Assembly: GCA_032622095.1 (NCBI GenBank)
Contig: CP136064.1
Location: 249,149,827 to 249,213,826, forward strand
Source of the DNA: Siphonodentalium dalli
Taxonomy: Eukaryota; Mollusca; Scaphopoda; Gadilida; Siphonodentaliidae
Direction: 5' to 3'
DNA: 64,000 bases
Below the pieces are notes generated by a model. It searched no databases, was not told the DNA's origin, and saw only the letters and a list, made by a program, of their open reading frames with translations. Made by a program: the position numbers and the translations under genes. This document shows, piece by piece, positions 44,701 to 56,700 of this stretch. The number at the start of each line of letters is the position of its first letter. The first letter of the stretch is position 1.

Positions 44701-47700
44701 CACGCTGCCGATCCTTGCCCCGTAGATACATCCCTGGTCCTCGCATATGGATCAAATCACCTGCACCGTATTCATCGGGCTTCATCATGATCCCGAAGGG
44801 GTGGTCATCCGGAACATTCAGAGTGTCCTTGATTCTTGAAAGAGAACACAAAAAATATTATTATAATGCAGATTAATAACGAACCAAAGCCGGACGCTTT
44901 GGTCCTATATAGACTATATCTGATTTTGTGACGTCACCAATTATTATCTAATACGACACTGCTGTTTTTAATTTTTGCGAGCGCTTTTGTCGCACAGTAG
45001 ATCGGTGGGCTTAAAGCATTAATGTCACAATCTGAAATAAACGTGTGCGTCTTTCAATGGCCGGCATTCTAAATCGAGGGGAGTTACTATCGGAATTATG
45101 CACAGTGAAGTTCCCAAATGGTGAATATTGTGAAATGCGCCCATTCGGCACCTCATTTATGCATTGTGTCGTCTGCCAATTAGGGCATATAGAGAAACTA
45201 AACTAAAAAAAAAATAGAAGCCATGTGAAGAAGTTTATATATAATTTTGATAATAAAGAAACTTTATAGAGAAGATGAGGCCTAGGCAGAATGAGGTCCC
45301 CAGAGGGTGAATTTAGTGATGCTAACCCACTATGCGGGATAGCATAACTAAATTCACCCTCTGGGACCTCATTCTGAAAACGACAGGCACAATAAACTCA
45401 AGCTTGCTGTCTAGAGTGAAGATAGAGATTCAGTTACATGTATCTCTAATCAAACATCGTCCATAATTTAGCCAAACTGATTTACATAACTGATATCACA
45501 GTGTTAATTATTGTTACTTACGGGTCATGCACCTTGCCGAGCTGTGGTTGAGTTCTTTCCCTGAACTCATCAACCCTGTTTGATACTATCTTGGTTGCTT
45601 TCTGCTGTTGAAGCTCATGTAGCCATTTCAGCGACTTCTTCATATGTCTGCCATCATCCTCGTGTGGTGTGGGTATGCCAAATTTCTGCGTCGAACAGAA
45701 GTCGGGCCGTTTGTAATTGCGACATATCTGCTCACCAACATGATAGTTGTTGTGTGTCTTTTTATATAAATCCAATCCGATTTCCGATTCTTTTTCAACT
45801 TCCTCATAACGTTTATTAGGGTTTATCAAACCACCAGCCCCAATATCTGAAAAAATTATAAATTGATAAATTAGAATAATAATAATAACAACATACTAAT
45901 TATAAGCATTTCATTCTCGCACACATTTATGAATGGTGCTCACAATCATAAGTCATTTGGCATATATAGAAGAATAGGGTAAAAGAACTCTAATCCAGCC
46001 CTCGAAATTGTCCCACAGCAAAATTAATGCTGTGACATATTAGATTCCAAATGTTGACACAGCATTTCACATGGCATTGCTTATTGCCATGGCTAATTTC
46101 GAGGACTGTCTAATCAGTATTAATTGGTAAAAGAACTCTAATTATCCAGGAAATCCTTCATAAAAACCATGCCATAAAAAAACACTGCCACGGTGGCATA
46201 GTACGCCCCATTGGCTTGTTTCAAATTGCATTTCAGAAAGATTTCATAACTTGGAGTTATCAGCAGAAAAATGAACCATAGGTCTGGTTAGAATCCTTAG
46301 ACAAATCCTCCATTCAAGCATAGCTTGTATATTGAACCAATTCAGTCAAACCAAGTTTGGTGATGATCAAGCAACCCTAACGGCAGTTATCAACCGGAAA
46401 CCAAAAAAACCTGAATTTCAAAAAAGGTTGAAAAGGGCAATAACTCAGATGGTAACAAGAGCACGCCATCGGGGCATGGCATAATACACCCATTTCTGGA
46501 GTAGAGTGGGGCAAGGTTTAATTCATTTGTTTGAAACATTTGACTTAAGATGAAATAATAACAAAAATTAAACACAATAACTTCAAGTGTGGCATTTTTG
46601 ACTGAAAAAGCGAATTAAATTTTTTTTTTTCTGGCTATTTTCAGACAAAAAAATCCTATAACTGGCAAAAATGGTCGGATCGGACTCAATTCGATCTTCA
46701 CCGGCAAAATCATGTAGACAGAACCCATATTTGAACTTGATCTGTATACCAAATTTGGTTCAGTTCACTAGATTCAATCTAAAGTTATCATCTGGAAACA
46801 GCATATCAGGTAAAATCTGTTGAAAAAGGGGCATAACTCAGTCAAAATCATGTGGACGAAACCCATATTCGAATTTTATCTGTATTTTGGGATGGTAAAC
46901 TAATATACCAAATTTGGTTCAGTTCACTTGATTCAATCTAAAGTTATCATCCGGAAACCGCAAATCAGGTAAAATCTAAGTCGAAAAAGGGGCATAAATC
47001 AGTCAAAATCATGCGGACGTAACCCATATTCGAATTTTATCTGTATTTTGGTGTGGTAAACTAATATACCAAATTTGGTTAAGTTCACTCAATTCACTCT
47101 AAAGTTATCATCCGTAAACCAAAAGCGGACGGACGACGGACGGACGACAGACAACCAATTTACATAAATACGACCGTTTTTTCAAACGGGTGTATAAAAA
47201 TGAGTGGCGGACCCCAAAATTTAACTTGACCTGTATTTCGTGGTAGTTAACCTACCGGTACATACAAGCCTGAGTTTAGTGTGCCTGTCATTTGCAGAAT
47301 GAGGTCCCCAGAGGGTGAATTTAGTGATGCTATCCCTCACATAGGGCTAGTATAACCAAATTCACTCTCTGGGGACCTAATTCTGCTAGGCCTAATCTGC
47401 TACAGGAGACATAGACTCAGATTGAAGTTTCCAAATGGTGAATATTGTTATATGCACCCATTGGGAACCTCAATTATACAATGTGTCGTCTGCCAATTTG
47501 GGGATATAAACTAAACTAAAAAAGAAATAGAATCTATGTGAAGAGGTTTCTATAGAAATTTGATTATAAAGAAACTTTCCAGAGAAGATGAGGCCTAAGC
47601 AGAATGAGGTCCCCAGAGGGTGAATATAGTGATGCTAGCCCGCTACAGGGTATGCGAGATAGCGTCACTAAATTTACCCTCTGGGGACCTCATTCTGCAA

Positions 47701-50700
47701 ATGACAGGCACACTAAACTCAGACTTGGGTACATACTAAATTTCATCCCATTTTATAGTTCAGTAGATCTAAAGTTAACCAGAAATGAATTATGAATGGA
47801 CACAGACCAAAAACAAAAATACATACCATTTTTATAACAAGCATGCGTATAAAAATATAATAAATCTGTCAATTTTAATACCCATTTGTGTGTTAGAAAA
47901 AATATTGCCAATTATATCAGGCACATCCAACTTTATAAAATATGAATATTTTGGCCAGGCTGTATTGATTATTTTTCTAAATTGTCACACTGGGCACTTT
48001 AATAGAAAGTACAAAAACACTCTGAGATCATTACTTAAGAAGCTTTCAGCCTTCCCATTAATAAAATATTAACATGGGGTATGTATGTAGTGGAATCACT
48101 GAACTAAATGGTTTCCCATAGGCGACAATGTTAACGTTTCGGCCAAATTCACTGAATTGAAGCCTGCAGGCCATACCAGTGATGTTTACCCAGCAAGATT
48201 GACACCAGTTGATCACGAAAATGCAAGAAAAATCATAGGTCATGTGTTTACTTTTTAAAATAAATCCCCAAGTGTATGACAGGGCTATCCCACAGCCAAA
48301 TTTGATCTGGAAAAACCCAGAACTACATGTACAGCTCAGCTAGTTAAATAAATTTCCCACTCACAAAAATCCATTCCCCCATTCATTCACCAGTTTAACT
48401 TATTTAGATATGATGTACAAATAAAATAAATGCGATGTCATCCTTTAATAACGTGTCGCATGTATCAGGTGAAGGTCATTCTTCAGTTACCTTCACCTTT
48501 AGCATTCCACTGTGTACTGGCTCCCCGACTCTAGAACACATTTAGCTCCCTGATTCCTATTATGCTGTGTAAAGTAAATCCATTAAACACTTCTGTCACT
48601 TGACAAGTTGATTGGCTACTCTGCAATGTCTACCTATGGCTTGTGTACCTTTGTACAAGCCTTGAAATAGGGTGTCTGTCATTTGCAGAATGAGGTCCCC
48701 AGAGGGTGAATTTAGTGATGCTACCCTGTATAGCGGGCTAGCATCACCAAATTCACCCTCTGGGGACCTCATTCTGCTTACACCTCAACAGAATGAGGTT
48801 CCCAGAGGGTGAATTTGGTGATGCTAGCCCGCTATGCGGGGTAGCATCACTAAATTCACCCTCTGGGGACCTTATTCTGCAAATGACAGACACCCTATTT
48901 CAAGGCTTGCCTTTGTACCAGTATGGGTTAGTGGTTTAGTTGTATTTCCAGTTCCCAAGGAATGCCTTATCTTAGTTATCTACAACAAGGTTATATGCAA
49001 TGGGATCTATAGACTGATACATGAGTAAGATATACATGTACCATGAGCCACACGATATTAACACTTTCTATACTAAATATGCATTGATGAGTAGTTCATT
49101 TAGGAAATGTTCAGATAAATTGAACTTATTATTAGAATATTCCCCTCCAATGAATAGGAACCCTCCTGAACTTTTATTGTCTTTTCGTCAATCTGACGTC
49201 TGTTCATTTTTCCTGAACACCCCTCCAAATGAATAATATACCATTCTAATATATAATTTTTTACTTTTATAACTGGGTCACCCGGTGGGAGAATCCATTT
49301 AGTAATGAAACTTTCATCTAGCAACTTGTTGTTTTGACAGATGCACCCTTTCATTATGAAAGGGTGCATCTGTCAAAACAACAAGTTGCTAGATAGGCCT
49401 GCTAATAACTGTTGGACATTATATATCAGGCTAAAGCTGACTTGGTGTTAGACAGAATCATTTGGGTGTAATTACGGTAGTTTTACTTAAGTAAAATAAA
49501 GGTAGCACCTTTGGTTCACCAGAGAATATTTTGGGGATACCTGTTTTGGAGCTGACGATATCCACATTAAATTTTGTATGACTAATCCATTATATATTTT
49601 GGAACTTAATTCTGTCTGTATGTGTGTATGTCTGTTATAGACTCAAAAAATGCTTGACAGATCCGACTCAAATTTGGTATGTAGGCCTACTTTGATCCCG
49701 GGAACAATATGGGCTGGTCCAATTTCACGCGCAACCACGTCCTTGACCTCGCTCATATACTATGATATAGCCATGTTTCTTGACCGATCGAACAATAGTT
49801 TGTCCAGACGCTGTATGTTCTGCCCAGAAGGAGGCGATCACAAAGAAATCCCTAAATAGCCTCCAGGGACAAAGTCGGGCACATCAGCTAGTTTTTTTTA
49901 AATTTCCGAGCTGATTAGACAATTGAACATGTAACTATTTAAGGCTCTATTGCAACTGCAGATTTATGAATCACACAGTATATTGTTGAATTAGGGAACA
50001 TTGCTGTAAAAAAATGACAAATGCAGGTTGACTATATACTTTTTACTAGAAATTTGGGCACATTTGGGCTTCTTGAGTTTGGGCACCCAAACATGTGACA
50101 GCTTGACAGGTACCAAAACAGCCCTGGATATTTATCTATGGTTCCTTGATCATATAATTATGAAACTTTATTTTTGAATGGATGGAGTTTCTGTATTCTA
50201 AGTGTAACAGTTGATGTTTGCATAACAATGGTATTAAGGAGGGAGACTCGCATTTATAGGAGAATGCATTGGCACAGGGTTTTTGCTAAATTTCAGGAAG
50301 CTCCAGACATCAAAGGGTTAACATGCAAAATCTCGTTATTGGACAATTATCAATAATGAAAATACAAACAAGCCTTGAAATAGAGTGCCTGTCATTTGCA
50401 GAATGAGGTTCCCAGAGGGTTAATTTAGTGACGCTACCCCCGCATAGCGGGCTAGCATCACCAAATTCACCCTCTGGGAACCTCATTCTGCTGAGGTGTA
50501 AGCAGAATGAGGTCCCAGAGGGTGAATTTAGTGATGCTACCCCGGGGTAGCATCACTAAATTCACCCTCTGGGACCTCGGGTAGCATCACTAAATTCACC
50601 CTCTGGGACCTCATTCTGCTTACACCTCAGCAGAATGAGGTTCCCAGAGGGTGAATTTGGTGATGCTAGCCCGCTATGCGGGGGTAGCGTCACTAAATTC

Positions 50701-53700
50701 ACCCTCTGGGGACCTCATTCTGCAAATGACAGACACACTATTTCAAGGCTTGAATACAAACAAACTTTATCTATTTATTTCATGGTGTTTTTGATTATTG
50801 CGGTTAAATTACTTAAAATTAATATTCCCATTGGCAGAAATAAAAAAACCGAAAACTAAATATTTTATTTTTATTGACAAACAGCTTCTTTTTTTTTTGG
50901 TAGGGAAACCCTAAACCAAGCAATAAAAAATTAAATGCCTAGGGAGCCTCGCATATATAAGATAATGCACTGGCTGTCAAGGTAAATATGGTTACGCCAA
51001 TGTATTCTCTTATATATGCAAGGATCCCTATGGGAGACTCACATATATAAGAGAATGCATTGGCATATGGTTTTTCACAAAAACACAGGAAGCTCCAGTC
51101 ATGGAAGGTTAATCATAAATTATAAAAGTTAGAAAATCATACCTAATTCTGTTGGCAGTCCAAATGTGAATACTTCTGGATTTAATCCCCTTGGCAGGCA
51201 GTCTCTCTGATCATGAGTCTTTCCCAATGGAGCTCTAATATGACTAGAATATAGACTCTCTTCTCTATCCAAATGCTTCTGTTTGTATAGGGACTTTGGT
51301 GCAGGATTAACGATTTCTCCAGCAAATATTGATGGTTGTGTGTTGATTCCATGGGTCATTGCTGCGGCCCACTGAAGATGGGGGTCGTTTGCCTTTCCAT
51401 AGAATATTCTTGCTTTCCCAGCATCTGGTCTGTAGGTTGCTCTGAACCGTCTTATATCATTTGGTGATGTAGGCTGAAAAGAGATTCAAATCCATAAAAA
51501 CACAATAAGTTATGTTGTGGATTGACGGTATATTGTTGTGACGTTGATGGGTTGAAGTTTATATGTTCAACCGAGTCGCGAAGCGAAAAGTTTGAACTTG
51601 AACATCTTACCGTAAATCCACCACCATAACATATATGTTGTGCCGACAGTCGTTGTCATTCATAGCAATCTGACATTTATTGACAAGACGTATCTACACG
51701 TTATGTCAAAATTTCCTCTTGGCTTCTCCGTAATGTTGTTCAATGAAGATGATGTCTTGAAAAAAGCAGTCCGGCGAGAGACAACGGAATGGTTGTCTTG
51801 GTATCCATTATGGTGATGGCTGGAGACGTAAACATGGGATATGTTGCGTGACTCTCTGACCAATCAAAGATGTTGTTAAGCTCCATGCAGAGTTCAGTCT
51901 CCTACACAGGACTTACCGCTGCCCACACCTACACATAATGTGAAGAATATGTCGCATTTTTTTATTTGAGACTTTGGTAGGTTACAATTCATTCTGAGTT
52001 ATTCTGAGAAACTGAACTGTCCATATTCATTTGAAAATTGTCTAGATCAAGCCAGAATTAATTGTAACTGACAAAACACTTCAATAAAAAATGTTAGATT
52101 TAATTAAGATAAAAGGTCAGCCGACCAGTGTCCCCCGAAAACGTGGCATGTCGATGCCGCTTTTTAAAGAAATTTCCAACCTACCTGACATCCCCCATAA
52201 AGTTAGAAATGTTCTAAATGTGGCCATTTGTTGGTCTAATCACAACATATTTTCCACTGAATACAAAAGTTGGGCTTCAAAACCAGAACCCACCCCCAAT
52301 TTGCCACCTCCTCCCAATTAAGTGATTCTAAACTCAACCCATGAGATTAAATGTCCATATAATTATTTGGGGTAAATGGCCTATATCTGTTCCTGTTTGA
52401 ACCAAATGTAAAACCCAATATGTGAGATCCAATGATCTAGTAATTTCAAAGGGTATATGTTAAGAGCTGAAGTGATTTCATTTTCCTCAAAATTAGTTAA
52501 ATAAAAGGTCAGCCGACCACACAATCGCAACTTCTCGGATTATGCCGCTTTGCTAAAGAAATTAAAAAAAATATTGAAATTTTCTGAGTCGAAAAGGGTT
52601 AATAACGCCGTAAAAAATAATTTTTGCGTCATCTATATACATGTTTCACATCTCCAATATGTGGGTAACAATACTCTGATGTTTCAAATATCTACAATCA
52701 AAACTGTAGGAGGAGTTGATTACACCATGAAGGTTATAAAAAATGTTGGAAATTTCTAAGTCGAAAAGGGTTATTAACTCCGTAAAAAATAATTTTTGCG
52801 TCATCTATATACATGTTTCACATCTCCAATATGTGGGTAACAATACTCTGATGTTTAAAATATCTACAATCAAAACTGTAGGAGGAGTTGATTACACTAT
52901 GAAGGTTATAAAAAATGTTGGAAATTTCTAAGTCGAAAAGGGTTAATAACTCTGTAAAAAAATAAAAAATCCGTCATCTATATACATGTTGCACGTCTCC
53001 AATATGTGGGTACCAATATTCTGAAGTTTAAAATCTCTAGGATAAAAACTGTAGGAGGAGTTGATTACACCATGAAGGTACCCTCATACTGAAATTTTTT
53101 AAAAAATGTTGAAATTGTGGCAAATTTCGAGGAATGCATAATTTACTTGGGGAGTCGATTTCCCCTAGTGAATTATGTCTTTTAATTATAAACCAATTGA
53201 TTACTATTCACTTAATTGATGATGGCTTTAATAAAACATATCATAAAAAATTAAGCATTGTGTGGCAAGTAATTATCTGTCAAAGTTTTTAATACATGTA
53301 TTTCCAAATTACAGAAAAATCTACTTATAAATTAAAGAACAACTATATTTGTGCTAATATTATAAGTACTGTTAGTTTAATTAATAACTAACTTGTGTTT
53401 TGATTAATTTGGAACATAGTTGAGGGAGTGTGCATATTCATGCATCTTTAGAAGAGAAATCAATCTTTTCGCATGAATAACAAAGTTTGAATAGAAATTA
53501 TTATCTACGCATACGGTCATTGCTTTGGTATCTAAATAATCCAAAATAAATTTAAATAGCGATCAATACCTGCATTGTAAGATTAATTTGACTTATGTAT
53601 TGACAATGGCAATATTCACACTGACCGAATGGCATCCAAAAAGCCCGGAACATGTCTGCAAGAGAACACAAAAATCCCAGACATATTGTCCACAAGAAAC

Positions 53701-56700
53701 CTGATTTTGATTAAATACTTGAAACAGGGTTCTTGTGTCATTTCATGTCAGAGCACTTCTTGTAGATACAAACCAATTTTCTTGTAGAAACAAATCCAGC
53801 TTCATTTAGACATGAACCAAAATTCTTGTAGATATGGTCTGGGTTTCTTCGGGTGCCATTAGCTCAGGGTGATATTGGTTTTGGGTGCAATTAGCACAGG
53901 GTGATATTGGTTTCACAATGGCTATGGTGGTCATTGTGGTTAGGTAGATATAAGTTTCTACTAAGGACAGTGTCACCGGTATAATGAGTTTGCGTAACTA
54001 ACTTGATATAGCACTTACCCGTTGAGATTTTGGCTGCAGACAAAGTCTCGCTGTGTCACCCGTTGCTGTTAACTTCCCAGCCTGATAAAGAATCACAAAA
54101 AATTCATTTTGAAATTATAAATACAACATTGTACAGAATCATGTTCCCACAGCACAACAAATGATTTAACCCTTCGACTACTGTATGCTGCAACATGTAA
54201 TATCTTAAAACTGGCAAATGGGTACTTCAGTTCAGGAATGTTCAGATAATAAGTTGATCAGGGTTAATGGTGTCGGCTGCCAAATTGGCCAATGTTTTTT
54301 GGAAAATGGCCAAAGAATGTGCCAATAGAGTACCCCGTAATCCCCATAAATCAGGGTGCGCCAAAATGGCAGATAGACAGCAATTTATAAAAAAATAAAT
54401 ACATTACTTAAATTTCAACCTCTTGCTATATGATGGTACCGTACTCACTACTCAGTACGTCAGGCTGTGTGCAATACATGTAATGATGTATGTCCATCCT
54501 GAATATGGACCTACTTCAGTATACTATCACTAGCAGTTAGTCAAATGTTATTTATAACTGGAACTCAGAAATTAGTACATCGGAGCCATTACACCTTGGC
54601 ATTTGAAACAGCGTATGATATTCCAGGATTGTAAATGTTAATGGTCTTTGAACGGAGGACTTCAGTTTTAGGGTTTTCATGATATTCCAGTTATATTTTT
54701 CACGAGAAAATGGCTATACAAGCAATGGCCGAGCACATGCATTACATTCAGAGAATGTTAATGATAGAGTATCAACTACCATGTATCTTGCTATAAATGC
54801 TTAACTTGACTCAGTTTCTAGAGGTTCTCATATGTGTATGGTCTTTGATCTCCGTCATTCAATTACAATGTTACTGATTTGTATCTCTTCCATTGAAGTA
54901 AGAATACAAAGGTTAATTGCAGTATTGATCTTTAAAAGCCATTCAATTGCCAACCTTTTCTTCTCACGACATCATTCACAAGCTACCTAAGAAATGCTCT
55001 TCAAAAGGCAATTTAAAAATATATATCTTGATCGATTAATAACTTTCAGCTACACAAAGTAACAGAATGGAGTGATTGTGTGCTGTGTTGATTTCAATGA
55101 GACGTGTAAGGATTGAAACCAGTAGCTGTGATAAGTAAAGAATTCTATTGTGTTTTTGTTGTGGAGTGAACTTGGAACATAATAATTAGTACTGTCATGT
55201 TCACATTCAACAGCCTAATAACAAAAGAGATATGTACTCTCAGCATGCTCAAGTGTAACTGTACAGCAAGATTTCATCAGTGCCTCACCATGCCAACATG
55301 GTACATGTACCAGTAGTCCAGAAGTTGTACATTTTGTCTGGTTAATCAGATCTGTCTTGTCATTATCATACCCATTAAATTTTCCAACTTTTTTAATAGG
55401 GACAATCAATCAAATTTAATTAAAAATAATTTTTGTATTTTGCCAGCTTTTATCGAATAAATTTTGGATGTGTCGAGCCATTGTGAGGCCAAGTTTTCCG
55501 ATGGCAGATTTGCCTTAAACGAACATGTCTCACTTGAATCCCCAAAATTATGTAGACTTAATTTGGTAAGATTAGCTCTCCTCCCACCGTCCTACAAAAA
55601 CCAGATTTGGATCTTGGACGTATATGATACAGAGGTACAGTAATGCTCTAAATAATCGACTCCATAACCACAGCAGAATTATGGGTAACTTTTCAGGATT
55701 TAGTCAGAAATATTGCTTGTTGCCATTCATCAGAAATCTCTCACTGAGAGCTTTCCAATGAATGGCAACAAGCCATATTTCCGACTAAATCCTGAAAAAT
55801 TACCCATAATTCTGCTGTGGTTATGGAGTCGATTAATTAGGGCATTACTGTACGTATCTCAAAGCATACAAATGTAGAAGATTGTTGAACAAACGTGTTT
55901 TCTTTCCTGATTTAAGATCATTTGTTTATGCCAGTCATAATTTTCTATTAAATCAGCGGTCACATAAAAATTGCACAGGTAGACCATGGGAGGAAAATGT
56001 CTGTCTTCACTCTGCAACTTTTATAGTACTACCGTTCATAAGTTTGATAACTAAAATGAAGATAAAGCAGTGCGTGTAGTTGCAAAGTTTCCAGCTAAGA
56101 TAACACAATATAATTTTCCGGAAAGTCGCGCATTAATCTGCAACTTCAATGAATACAAATGGCGTATGTTCGGGACCCGCATATTGTGTTCAAAGAACTT
56201 GGTATTTTTTATGACTTCAATGCGTCTTTCTGGATCATATTATGTATGTACATGTAGAAAGGTTTTTCAGGAATTTATCAACCTATATCGATGAAAATAT
56301 TATTAGGTGTATTTTAGAGCGCAAATCGCCATGTGGTTTTAATAATACTATTCTGGAGAAAGGTATTTCAGGATGTTATTGACCTATTATTACATAAATA
56401 TGAAATTTTAGGTTCCGCATTCCTTTAAAGTTATAAAACCCAAAATAATCACACAGCATTGCCTAATTAGATTCAATCGTAAGTGGAAGGATTTCCATCG
56501 TATGAAGTACGGTAACCGGTAGTTGGACTGCGCATGTTCATGTCAATATCGCAAGTAAAAAAATAATATCAAGCATTGTTTGATTTTAGATTCAAAATTG
56601 TGGCGTATCCTTGGATACCTCCACTAATACAACGTAATCGCAGTCATGTGTGCGTAAAAATCGTAAAGACCGCAAGGTAGTTAATCACATGCTTATGAAC

